A stretch of DNA of 7,669 bases, from positions 1 to 7,669 of the forward strand of contig QNDG01000048.1 of the NCBI GenBank assembly GCA_003645915.1. The letters are read 5' to 3'. Of the stretch, positions 1 to 6,135 are shown piece by piece. Position numbers and translations under genes: made by a program. This stretch comes from Candidatus Zhuqueibacterota bacterium. GTDB taxonomy: Bacteria > Zhuqueibacterota > QNDG01. The notes beneath the pieces are model-generated. The model was not told the DNA's origin, searched no databases, and saw nothing but the letters and a program-made list of their open reading frames with translations. How positions within the stretch are numbered: position 1 is the stretch's first letter; each line of letters opens with the position of its first letter.

Positions 1-377
1 GCAGGTTTATTTGCCTTAATTTTTATGCCTTTTTTATTTATATAAAGCTTATATCCCTCATTCCCGATCTGAGTATCATAGGATTTATTAATAACTAAAA
101 CAAGAGCTTGTTCCGGCTTGTCTTTTGTACTTGCTTCAATATCAATCTGAAAATACTTTGAAACCCGGGTTTTAAAATATTCCGCAGCTTTGTAAGCCTG
201 CATGTTATTTTCCGGAACATATACTTTGAAATTATCAGGGAAAGCAAAACTGCTTTTATAAACTCTGGCTGAATACGGGACAGGAATAATACTTAATTCT
301 TCCTGCTTTTTGCTGTTACAGCCCGAAAATACTCCTGCTATAAAAACAACAATAATAACAAAAATTGCTTTTTTCAT
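1..377 (-). CDS. Lipoprotein with GH20 N-terminal domain (beta-N-acetylhexosaminidase-like), 3' end outside window
   Basis: This is the first 125 codons of a minus-strand gene that continues past the left edge. The product starts MKKAIFVIIVVFIAGVFSGC, a lipoprotein signal peptide with lipid-acceptor Cys20, so the mature enzyme is predicted to be membrane-anchored outside the cytoplasm. Residues 30-34 (IIPVP) and the stretch ending GYKLYINKKGIKIKA (near residues 107-121) match the GH20b domain that precedes the catalytic barrel of family 20 glycoside hydrolases. That family removes terminal N-acetylhexosamines from glycans, chitin oligomers or peptidoglycan fragments. The catalytic domain is not in the window, so enzyme activity is inferred. 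The ATG at 377-375 overlaps the stop of the upstream FMN/Fe-S gene by four bases (ATGA). A GGAG sits a few bases before it, inside that upstream gene, which suggests translational coupling. Alternatives are a relative with a GH20b-type domain but another catalytic module, such as GH84 or GH67. Confidence 0.75.
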   Translation of the reverse strand, partial: MKKAIFVIIVVFIAGVFSGCNSKKQEELSIIPVPYSARVYKSSFAFPDNFKVYVPENNMQAYKAAEYFKTRVSKYFQIDIEASTKDKPEQALVLVINKSYDTQIGNEGYKLYINKKGIKIKANKP

Positions 378-1564
378 TCCTGGTCTCCATTATTTTTTTT
401 ATATCTGCCTGAAGTTCTATCTTTTATCAGACATGACATATCAGTTAATAATTTTATTGCCGGCTGAACAGGACATAAAAACCTGCACCACGGCCTGAAA
501 ATAAAAAGAGAAAGAACAATAAAAATAAACAGAAGAACAAACTGATAATCAGAACCTATTAACCGAAACAAAGTTGAAAAAATTTCATAACTTGCTTCAC
601 TGGGATTATTGGTAAACAGAATAATTACAATGGCCGAAAAAGAGACTACAGCAGGTAATTTTTCCAGGATCCTTGAAAACCCGGGGTTTTTTCTTATTCC
701 TGTTATCAGATTCAAACCCTCCTGAACAGCTCCAAAAGGGCAAATCCAGTAACAGTAAGTATTTTTCCTTTGAATAATTGCAAAAATCACTGTTCCGCCA
801 AAAAGAAGATACCAGTAAATATCAGTGCTGACCGGAGGAAAATACCCAAGCATTGCTCTTCCGAAAAAAGTTAATGTAAGGGGTCTGTTAAGAATCACAC
901 CTAATAATAAAAATCCGCACAAACTGGAAACTATCCGGCCTGTTTTTACTGCTCTGCCACCGATCTTTCTTACTACTGCTCCTCCGATAAACAACAGAAT
1001 AATTATAACTTCTGCTGTTCCGAACACAATGTTAAATTTCCGGATATCCTCTTTTCTATAATTAAAAAAAGAAATTCCGATCTTTTTTAGTGCATTTTCT
1101 GCAGCCTCAGCATAACCTCTGCTTGTAAATGTTGCTCCTGTTACTGCATCAATATCTTTGCTTAAAATAAACGAATCATCATATCTTCTGCCGTGGAAAG
1201 ATGAAGTAAAATCCCGGTTTTTAAGAACCCTTATTAAGAAAGCACTGGTTTCCCTTGTATCAACAGGAACAACTTTTTTAATACATCCTGCTGTATCAGA
1301 AATTACAAAAACAGAAAAATTCCCTCCGTATCCGCTGCCTGTCCCTATAGCACCATATCCGTATATTCTGTCACTTTTATCAAAAATCTTATAAACGCTG
1401 CTGTTTTTTGTTTTTACTACTCTTAAGGAGTCTGCAGCAGACTGAACATAAACTGATAAATTCTTATTGATTTTTGAATGTCCGATAAACCATGAAAACA
1501 GAAACAGCAAAAAAATAACTAAAACATAATTCTTGCGTCTGCTTAAAAACGATAGTATTTTCAT
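374..1564 (-). CDS. Membrane FMN-binding / 4Fe-4S electron-transfer protein, NosR/NapH-like
   Basis: The protein has 396 residues. After an N-terminal membrane helix (about 13-28) comes an extracytoplasmic FMN_bind domain (about 60-165) with the flavinylation motif D139-A-V-T-G-A-T145. This matches the Dxx(S/T)GAT consensus that ApbE modifies, so Thr145 should carry covalent FMN. A membrane part follows with helices near 177-197, 210-228, 249-264, 303-318 and 340-357. It carries two CxxxCP motifs, C271-x3-C275-P and C360-x3-C364-P, as in NosR, NapH and RdxA-type proteins. The likely role is passing electrons across the membrane between a quinol or ferredoxin pool and an extracytoplasmic acceptor. 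Unlike NosR it ends about 30 residues after the second CxxxCP motif, with no C-terminal 4Fe-4S ferredoxin domains, and it is roughly half NosR length. No nos, nap, rnf, nqr or apbE gene is visible. Start ATG 1564-1562 follows a weak purine-rich stretch (AAGAAG). The stop overlaps the next start. Confidence 0.85.
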   Translation of the reverse strand: MKILSFLSRRKNYVLVIFLLFLFSWFIGHSKINKNLSVYVQSAADSLRVVKTKNSSVYKIFDKSDRIYGYGAIGTGSGYGGNFSVFVISDTAGCIKKVVPVDTRETSAFLIRVLKNRDFTSSFHGRRYDDSFILSKDIDAVTGATFTSRGYAEAAENALKKIGISFFNYRKEDIRKFNIVFGTAEVIIILLFIGGAVVRKIGGRAVKTGRIVSSLCGFLLLGVILNRPLTLTFFGRAMLGYFPPVSTDIYWYLLFGGTVIFAIIQRKNTYCYWICPFGAVQEGLNLITGIRKNPGFSRILEKLPAVVSFSAIVIILFTNNPSEASYEIFSTLFRLIGSDYQFVLLFIFIVLSLFIFRPWCRFLCPVQPAIKLLTDMSCLIKDRTSGRYKKNNGDQE

Positions 1565-1594
1565 CTAACTTCTTATTTTAATGGATTTTTAAAC

Positions 1595-1613
1595 ACCGGT
1601 ATCTGCGACCGGT
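1595..1613. repeat. Paired ACCGGT motif with 7-nt spacer
   Basis: ACCGGT occurs at 1595-1600 and again at 1608-1613. Each copy is its own reverse complement, so the pair is both a direct and an inverted repeat and could form a hairpin with a 7-nt loop. It lies between the proposed promoter and the start codon of the FMN/Fe-S gene, in its 5' untranslated region. It could be an operator for a dimeric regulator or a leader hairpin. No family can be assigned. Confidence 0.35.
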
Positions 1614-1636
1614 TTGAGCAAAAACTGTAGAATTAA

Positions 1637-1665
1637 AATATACAAAATTTCATTTAAAATCACAA
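1637..1665 (-). promoter_or_regulatory. Putative sigma-70-like promoter for the FMN/Fe-S - GH20 unit
   Basis: On the minus strand TTGTGA (1665-1660) and TATATT (1642-1637) are separated by 17 bp, and transcription would begin near 1630. This gives a leader of about 65 nt before the start at 1564. The -35 box matches only four of six consensus positions and the region is very AT-rich, so chance matches are likely. Confidence 0.35.
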
Positions 1666-1764
1666 AACATTTCAATTATGTATGAATTTTTATGAGTATT
1701 TCGTGGGTTTCATCAATTTTGAGGCAACGCGTCCCTATGGCCTTAAAAAATCTCACTCCTGTCA

Positions 1765-1808
1765 TCCCGATTCTGATTATCATATTCTTTCTTTAAAGAA
1801 AATCGGGA
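1765..1808. repeat. Palindromic intergenic repeat, copy A (44 nt)
   Basis: The ends are a perfect 8-bp inverted repeat, TCCCGATT (1765-1772) with AATCGGGA (1801-1808). Inside lies a perfect 14-bp palindrome, TTTCTTTAAAGAAA (1788-1801), which overlaps the right arm by one base. Copy B begins exactly 84 bases later and is nearly identical. Copy C is at 2102. It looks like a REP-type or miniature non-coding element. No transposase or target duplication is evident. Confidence 0.8.
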
Positions 1809-1848
1809 GTCAACAAAACCCTACAAAGTCGATAAAAGGTAAAGACTC

Positions 1849-1892
1849 TCCCGATTCTGATTATTATATTTTTTTCTTAAAGAAAATCGGGA
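1849..1892. repeat. Palindromic intergenic repeat, copy B (44 nt)
   Basis: It has the same 8-bp terminal inverted repeat as copy A, TCCCGATT (1849-1856) and AATCGGGA (1885-1892), and shares TTCTGATTAT after the left arm and TTAAAGAAAA before the right arm. It differs from copy A at only a few central positions. The 40-nt sequence between copies A and B is unique. Confidence 0.8.
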
Positions 1893-1963
1893 CAAGAAAG
1901 ACACACTAAGAGATCTGTTGCGTCGGAGATTTCTGAATGCTAGTAAAGAAGAATCTGAAGTTT

Positions 1964-2053
1964 GTCATTTCGATTCTGCCGCAGGCAGAAGAGAAATCTT
2001 ATATCTTGCAAAACTTGAAGATTTCTCAGTCGCTGGCGCTCCTTCGAAATGAC
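1964..2053. repeat. Nested inverted repeat (REP/BIME-like palindromic element, 90 nt)
   Basis: The outer arms GTCATTTCGA (1964-1973) and TCGAAATGAC (2044-2053) are a perfect 10-bp inverted repeat. The inner arms GAGAAATCTT (1991-2000) and AAGATTTCTC (2018-2027) are a second perfect 10-bp inverted repeat around a 17-nt loop. Between the left arms lies a third hairpin, TTCTGCC (1974-1980) with GGCAGAA (1984-1990) and a 3-nt loop. The single strand could therefore fold into a branched, cloverleaf-like structure. The sequence resembles abundant intergenic elements I recall from Bacteroidota-related genomes. That recognition is from memory, but the structure is directly visible. Confidence 0.85.
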
Positions 2054-2101
2054 GGGGTTGAGAATTGTTAAAAATGAATAACGAATATTGATTGGAGATT
2101 T

Positions 2102-2144
2102 TCCCGATTCTGATTATTGTAGTTTTTACTGAAAAAAAATCGGT
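2102..2144. repeat. Palindromic intergenic repeat, copy C (43 nt, diverged)
   Basis: The left half (TCCCGATTCTGATTAT, 2102-2117) is identical to copy B. The centre has diverged and the right arm is reduced to AATCGGT, leaving a 6-bp terminal stem (CCGATT 2104-2109 with AATCGG 2138-2143). It is an older or decayed member of the family seen at 1765 and 1849. Confidence 0.7.
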
Positions 2145-2269
2145 ATTAAGAGTAAATTGTGAAGTTTCCTGTATCTGAGAGTTTCGTTAAGAGTCAGTAA
2201 TTAGGATTAACCTCTACTTCCATATATACCCTGATACAGTTTTCAGCACGGGACACGGGACAAAATGTT

Positions 2270-3019
2270 TTATCCCTTAACCTTGTCATTTGATAACGGC
2301 ACGGAAAAGGAAATCCCGCTGTACCCTGGTCTGGATACAGGAGTAAAAATATACGCAGAATTTAATCTGTTTGCTTTGTGGTTTATAATTAAATAATTAA
2401 TAATGCTGAAAGCTATTAAACCTCCGCCAACATAAAAGCAGTAGTTTGCCCTTTTATCGTATTTATCTGTAAGAGTCTGAAGATTATAGTATTCGTCCAT
2501 TGTTGCGGGCTTCTGGCTGGCAGTTAAACCTGCCTGATCATAAAAATAGTACCCGAGCGCAGAAACTGCAACACCGGCAGAAAAAGCAACATAAGAAAGA
2601 GTTCTGTTAAAAGGGGGATTTACAATATTTGTACTGATTGATGATTGTCCGGAAGCAGATTCTTCTGTTCCTGTCTGCTCATAAGAAACGGAATCATCAA
2701 TACGGCTTATACTTTTATCTGCTTTTTTAATAAGGTCTCCCGGAAGAATGGAGAGCTTTTTGCTTTTTTTCAGAACTTTTACAGCGCACATATCTTTTCG
2801 CACTGCAACAACAGACACTTTTGCAACAACAATTGGTTTTCCTCTATCCGACAATCTGTATATATAGAATATATCACCCTTGTTCACACCAGTCTTATCA
2901 TCTACCCGAATTAAAAGATAGGGATCTTTTACCTTAACAACAGTTTGAGCTTTTAATAAATTCTGCGTAAAAAAAACTAAAAACAAGCTGAAAAAAACTA
3001 AAAAATTTATTTTTTTCAT
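2270..3019 (-). CDS. Secreted or envelope protein of unknown function with two membrane helices
   Basis: I do not recognise a named family. From the ATG at 3019 the product has 249 residues. It begins with a Lys-Lys and hydrophobic signal peptide ending near LLKAQ-TVV, so it is exported. Residues of about 25-85 form a small beta-rich domain with a hydrophobic/Gly-Asp-hydrophobic pattern (GVNKGDIFYIY, LPGDLI). This resembles FlgT C-terminal-type domains found in envelope proteins of unknown role. After a Ser/Glu-rich linker come two predicted membrane helices, around RTLSYVAFSAGVAVSALGYY and CFYVGGGLIAFSIINYLI, flanking a charged segment rich in Tyr, Asp and Lys. This layout recalls DUF5683-like membrane regions. 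An in-frame GTG at 3028 would add three residues. I prefer the ATG because GGGG (3031-3028) is then a ribosome binding site at 8 nt and the signal peptide starts normally. A good promoter lies upstream at 3076-3104. Confidence 0.75.
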   Translation of the reverse strand: MKKINFLVFFSLFLVFFTQNLLKAQTVVKVKDPYLLIRVDDKTGVNKGDIFYIYRLSDRGKPIVVAKVSVVAVRKDMCAVKVLKKSKKLSILPGDLIKKADKSISRIDDSVSYEQTGTEESASGQSSISTNIVNPPFNRTLSYVAFSAGVAVSALGYYFYDQAGLTASQKPATMDEYYNLQTLTDKYDKRANYCFYVGGGLIAFSIINYLIINHKANRLNSAYIFTPVSRPGYSGISFSVPLSNDKVKG

Positions 3020-3027
3020 TGTAAACA

Positions 3028-3056
3028 CCCCGTTTTTTAGGATTTGTAAACAGGGG
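3028..3056 (-). promoter_or_regulatory. Leader hairpin overlapping the ribosome binding site
   Basis: In the minus-strand transcript, CCCC (3056-3053) can pair with GGGG (3031-3028) and GUUU (3051-3048) with AAAC (3035-3032), with one bulged U. The 3' GGGG is the only ribosome binding site candidate for the ATG at 3019, so the stem would hide it. TGTAAACA (plus-strand reading) is also present twice, at 3020-3027 and 3045-3052, 25 nt apart. The structure is visible, but a regulatory role is inferred. Confidence 0.35.
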
Positions 3057-3075
3057 AAAAATTTAACACACTAGG

Positions 3076-3104
3076 ATTATATTACAAATATTTAAGAAAA
3101 TCAA
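3076..3104 (-). promoter_or_regulatory. Sigma-70-like promoter for the secreted protein gene
   Basis: On the minus strand TTGATT (3104-3099) and a perfect TATAAT (3081-3076) are separated by exactly 17 bp. The expected transcription start is near 3069, giving a leader of about 50 nt before the ATG at 3019. It points away from the promoter at 3147. Confidence 0.6.
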
Positions 3105-3146
3105 GAAATATTTTTATTTTGATAAAAAATTTTTTTAAGGAATTTG

Positions 3147-3175
3147 TTGACATTTGACAATTTACTGATTATATT
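3147..3175 (+). promoter_or_regulatory. Sigma-70-like promoter for the Ig-domain lipoprotein gene
   Basis: A perfect TTGACA (3147-3152) and TATATT (3170-3175) are 17 bp apart, with transcription expected to start near 3182. A second TTGACA lies at 3154-3159, but it is only 10 bp from the -10 box and is not well placed. The leader before the ATG at 3219 would be about 37 nt. Confidence 0.6.
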
Positions 3176-3218
3176 TCAAATTAGTTAATATAATAATAAT
3201 ATGGATTTGGAGTTTGCC

Positions 3219-5300
3219 ATGAAAAAAATTATTTTATCAGCAAGTTTTTTGCTTTTAACAGCCATGTTTTTTGGCAGCTGCTCCGATCATTCTGTTACAT
3301 CCCCTGAACCGGAATTTGCCAACGGCAGAGTAGTAGGTACAGTAAGGGGAGTTATTTCCGATTTTACTACCAATACGCCTTTTGACAGCAGCAGCGTAAT
3401 TGTTACATGGATTGACAAAGGAACGACTCATTCGACAATGTGTAAAAGCTCAGGTTATTACTACATAGACAGTTTAAGTTCAGGTACTCATGAAATTACA
3501 TTTACCGGTCCCTCAACACACTCCGTATCAAGAATTACTGTAAAAGTACCGGAATTAAACGAAATACTGGACTGCTGTCCTGCAACGAATAAGAACTACC
3601 ATCATAGTGTTACACAAAACATATCTCTTTATAAAAAGTCAAACCATGTGGAAGGCAGAATTTTTTATCAAAAAAGTCTTAATAATCTGGAACTTGCCCA
3701 GGGTGTAACAGTTGTTGCTGATTATAGATATGTAATGGATTGCCCTGAAAGCATAAGCGAAGGATACAATGTTATTCCGGCAAGATACACTACAACAACC
3801 AACAGTTCCGGATTTTTCTCATTTGACAGTCTTCCCTGTACACCGTCTGTAATCATCAAAACTCTGCCCTATACAAATAGCGGAGTTGAATACAGCCCGT
3901 ATCTCAAACAGATCCCCCTTGAGGACGGAAGTTCCCATTCTATGGGAGATATGGTTATCTATCCGGCCACAAATACACCAATAATTGTACAAAGCAATTT
4001 TATTGATTCACTTAAATTCCCCATTAATGAAGATTTTATTGCTACATTCTCAAAAAAGATAGATCCTTCAACTTTTGAAATTTCACTATACAACGGAGTG
4101 ACCAGGATTGAAACCAGTGTTTCATGGACAGACAGCATTACCATGACAATTTCACATTTCATTGATCTGAGACCAGACCGGACATACACATTAAGTATAA
4201 AGGGAAAATCAAAGGACAATTACACATTTGACAAAACTTATACAATCCACACACAGGCAGGCATTGAATTTCTATCAACAAACCTGGAAATAAGCCAGGG
4301 TATTATGGCCAATGCTTTCCCTGTAGAAAATAATATTGAACTTACTTTCTCTATGGTTGTAAATCTTTCTGATCCCGACAATATGGTAGAGCTTAGAGAT
4401 GAAAACAATTATATGGTTGATTTTACAGTATCTCTATCAGCAGACCAGAAGACACTTATCATTAATCCTGTCGGCAACCTTGAATACGATCAGACTTATA
4501 CGCTTAAATTTGAAGTGCATTCTTCTATTCCGGATGATTATGTTACAAATACGGAAACAGGTCTTAGTTTTGTATTTACAACAGAATCAGCAGTAACAGT
4601 TCCTTCTCAGGTAACAGGGTTTGCGCTTAATATGGGATCAAACTGGAAAGCGGATTACAACACTACTTCCATTTCATTTATATGGAACAGTGTTACCGGA
4701 GCAAACCAGTATCTTATTCTTGCAAAAGATAATCATAAAAACACAGATTATGTTTACATTAAATCATTTAATGCTTCTGATAATATAACAAAACATACAG
4801 GATCTATTAATCTGCAGTGGGACGGCGGAGGCCAGTTTGATTATTACGATGACGATTTTATTATAACTCCTTTCTGCGGAGGCAATGAAATATCATTCTA
4901 TATTGCAGCTGTAAACGATGCAGGCAGAAGCATTCTCTCTGATCCAATTACTGTAAAGGATGAAACAAGCCCTGCAATGGAGCTTCTGCAGTATGTAAGT
5001 GCAAACAATTCGTCGTCTTCTTCTGTAAGAACTATTGCCATTGACCTGAACGGATTCGGTTCTGCAGATGCGGAATACCTTGATACCGATTATCTGAACA
5101 TATCTGTCACTGAAGCAGGGGGTGACGGATCGTATGCTATTTCAGCAGACGATATAAGGCACGAATGGTACATTAATGGCAAGGGAGTTACTCTTTATAT
5201 TGATATTCCTGCTGGCAAGGATGCATCCGGAAACAGGTTGACAGTTAACTGCAGGGATAACAGCGGAAACAGTACAAGTGTTTCTGCAACTCTTATGTAA
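3219..5300 (+). CDS. Multidomain Ig-like surface lipoprotein (CarboxypepD_reg-like, Big_5, FN3)
   Basis: From the ATG at 3219 the protein has 693 residues and starts MKKIILSASFLLLTAMFFGSC, a lipoprotein signal peptide with lipidated Cys21. An upstream in-frame ATG at 3201 would add MDLEFA. I prefer 3219 because TTGGAG (3207-3212) then sits 6 nt before it. Domains in order: two carboxypeptidase-regulatory-like beta-sandwich segments (about 36-110 and 144-205, both with the S/N-S-G-Y/F-F/Y..DSL pattern); two SbsA-type Ig-like Big_5 domains (about 252-346 and 350-455, ending in TYTIHTQ and FVFTTE strands); a fibronectin III-like domain (about 461-580, with IAAVNDAGRS); and a C-terminal Ig-like segment ending in KDASGN. 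Lipid anchoring with stacked beta domains fits a cell-surface binding, adhesion or glycan-handling scaffold. No catalytic motif and no type IX secretion sorting domain are visible. Extra cysteines at 75, 119, 120, 175 and 207 in the N-terminal half could form disulfides. It appears to be monocistronic. Confidence 0.85.
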   Translation: MKKIILSASFLLLTAMFFGSCSDHSVTSPEPEFANGRVVGTVRGVISDFTTNTPFDSSSVIVTWIDKGTTHSTMCKSSGYYYIDSLSSGTHEITFTGPSTHSVSRITVKVPELNEILDCCPATNKNYHHSVTQNISLYKKSNHVEGRIFYQKSLNNLELAQGVTVVADYRYVMDCPESISEGYNVIPARYTTTTNSSGFFSFDSLPCTPSVIIKTLPYTNSGVEYSPYLKQIPLEDGSSHSMGDMVIYPATNTPIIVQSNFIDSLKFPINEDFIATFSKKIDPSTFEISLYNGVTRIETSVSWTDSITMTISHFIDLRPDRTYTLSIKGKSKDNYTFDKTYTIHTQAGIEFLSTNLEISQGIMANAFPVENNIELTFSMVVNLSDPDNMVELRDENNYMVDFTVSLSADQKTLIINPVGNLEYDQTYTLKFEVHSSIPDDYVTNTETGLSFVFTTESAVTVPSQVTGFALNMGSNWKADYNTTSISFIWNSVTGANQYLILAKDNHKNTDYVYIKSFNASDNITKHTGSINLQWDGGGQFDYYDDDFIITPFCGGNEISFYIAAVNDAGRSILSDPITVKDETSPAMELLQYVSANNSSSSSVRTIAIDLNGFGSADAEYLDTDYLNISVTEAGGDGSYAISADDIRHEWYINGKGVTLYIDIPAGKDASGNRLTVNCRDNSGNSTSVSATLM

Positions 5301-5320
5301 ACATCTGAATAATTTTAAAT

Positions 5321-5357
5321 AAAAAGGCTGCCTGTTTATAAAACAGCAGCCTTTTTT
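5321..5357 (+). terminator. Intrinsic terminator after the lipoprotein gene
   Basis: AAAAAGGCTG (5321-5330) pairs with CAGCCTTTTT (5347-5356), and CTGTTT (5332-5337) pairs with AAACAG (5341-5346) around an ATA loop, leaving one bulged C. The stem is 16 bp and ends in a run of six T (5352-5357), 20 bases after the stop codon. The A-run on the left arm could give it weak activity in the other direction too. Confidence 0.9.
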
Positions 5358-5434
5358 ATTACTTAAACATATTTATTAGCAAAAACTCATCTCTATAACA
5401 GTAAAAGAAAATAAAAATTTTTTCAACTTTTCTT

Positions 5435-5462
5435 TTGAAGTAAAACTCCGGTTTATTATATT
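5435..5462 (+). promoter_or_regulatory. Putative promoter for the kinase - hydrolase operon
   Basis: TTGAAG (5435-5440) and TATATT (5457-5462) are 16 bp apart, placing the start near 5469 and giving a leader of about 34 nt. A promoter is expected here because a strong terminator lies just upstream. The exact boxes are less certain, since the region is AT-rich. Confidence 0.45.
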
Positions 5463-5502
5463 AATAGTCAAATTCCCTGCCAAACAAAATTTTAAGGTTA
5501 TC

Positions 5503-6117
5503 ATGAAAGACAAATTTATTGTTGTTCATGATATGGGTACAAGCTCCGACAAAGCAGCTCTTGTATCTGTACATGGAAAGCTTATTGCAGAAGTAGAAGA
5601 AAACTATCCTTTGTATCATCCTAAACCTGGGTTTGCAGAACAAAATCCGGATGATCTCTGGGATGCAATATATAAGACTACAAAGGAGCTCTTAAAGCAA
5701 ACATCTGTAAATCCCCGGGATATTGCCGGAATTACCATGGCGTCCCAGAGCCAGTGCATTCTTCCTGTTGATGAAAAAGGCAGACCTCTAAGAACAATGA
5801 TAAGCTGGCTTGACGGCCGAAGCGCTGAAATAATGAGGACAAAGGTCTGGAAACAACCAAAAATACAGGGATATAATCCTTTCAGACTTTTAAAATACCT
5901 TACTATTACAGGAGGCGCTCCGGGACATACAGGCAAAGATCAGATAGGCATGCTGTTATGGCTTAAGGAGCATGAGCCGGAAATTTTTAAGCGCACTTAT
6001 AAATTTTTAGATGCAAAGGATTACATAACGTATAAATTAACTGGCGAATTTGTAACATCTGTTGATCTTGCATATATCTGGTGGATGGTTGATTCGAGAA
6101 AAAAACAATACAAGTAG
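5503..6117 (+). CDS. FGGY kinase, N-terminal part up to the amber stop
   Basis: If the TAG is read as stop, this part yields 204 residues. It covers most of the FGGY_N domain: the D10-x-G-T-S phosphate loop, the substrate-side segment ITMASQSQCILPVDEKG, the SWLDGR motif (about residues 104-109) and the kDyityKLTGE segment near residue 183. It ends before the last strands of that domain and lacks the nucleotide-binding domain and the catalytic Asp. Alone it is very unlikely to be an active kinase. Confidence 0.7.
   Translation: MKDKFIVVHDMGTSSDKAALVSVHGKLIAEVEENYPLYHPKPGFAEQNPDDLWDAIYKTTKELLKQTSVNPRDIAGITMASQSQCILPVDEKGRPLRTMISWLDGRSAEIMRTKVWKQPKIQGYNPFRLLKYLTITGGAPGHTGKDQIGMLLWLKEHEPEIFKRTYKFLDAKDYITYKLTGEFVTSVDLAYIWWMVDSRKKQYK
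6115..6117 (+). other. In-frame TAG at a conserved-Trp position of the kinase
   Basis: AAG-TAG-CAT interrupts an otherwise continuous frame. The distance from the first ATG (5503) to the downstream ATG (6136) is 633 bases, exactly 211 codons, so both halves share one frame. The other three genes that end inside the window and the kinase's own far end use TAA or TGA (TAA 2270-2272, TGA 374-376, TAA 5298-5300, TAA 7075-7077). TGG codons occur normally elsewhere in this gene. Confidence 0.9.
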
Positions 6118-6135
6118 CATCAAAGCCTGTGCAAA

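Larger units (their letters stand above)
1565..2269. other. Gene-poor intergenic region with repeats
   Basis: The 705 bases between the starts and ends of two minus-strand genes hold no credible coding frame. The only long plus-strand frame (1682-1909) is made largely of two copies of a repeat, so its protein has the same segment twice, and it lacks a ribosome binding site. The region holds a promoter and an ACCGGT doublet at the left. Three copies of a 43-44 nt palindromic repeat follow (1765, 1849, 2102), with a large nested inverted repeat at 1964-2053 and a 7-bp tandem duplication (CACGGGA twice, 2247-2260). No clear intrinsic terminator is visible for the gene ending at 2270. Confidence 0.7.

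Noticed and set aside
374..1564. Calling the gene nosR
   Set aside because: The C-terminal 4Fe-4S ferredoxin domains are missing, the length is about half that of NosR, and no nosZ or other denitrification gene is visible.
1765..1892. CRISPR-like arrangement: two 44-nt repeats with a 40-nt unique segment
   Set aside because: There are only two regular units, the third copy is diverged and 209 bases further on, the repeats have terminal inverted repeats typical of REP-like elements, and no cas gene is near.
1682..1909. Plus-strand frame of 75 codons in the intergenic gap
   Set aside because: It consists largely of the two 44-nt palindromic repeats read in frame (84 bases apart, a multiple of three, so the same peptide appears twice), has no ribosome binding site, and does not resemble a protein family.
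2146..2269. Intrinsic terminator for the minus-strand gene ending at 2270
   Set aside because: No GC-rich stem followed by a T-run in the minus direction was found; only a CACGGGA tandem duplication (2247-2260) is present.
6115..6117. Pyrrolysine insertion at the TAG
   Set aside because: The aligned family position is Trp, no pyl gene is visible, and FGGY kinases are not known to me as pyrrolysine proteins. Kept only as a suppressor search in the findings.
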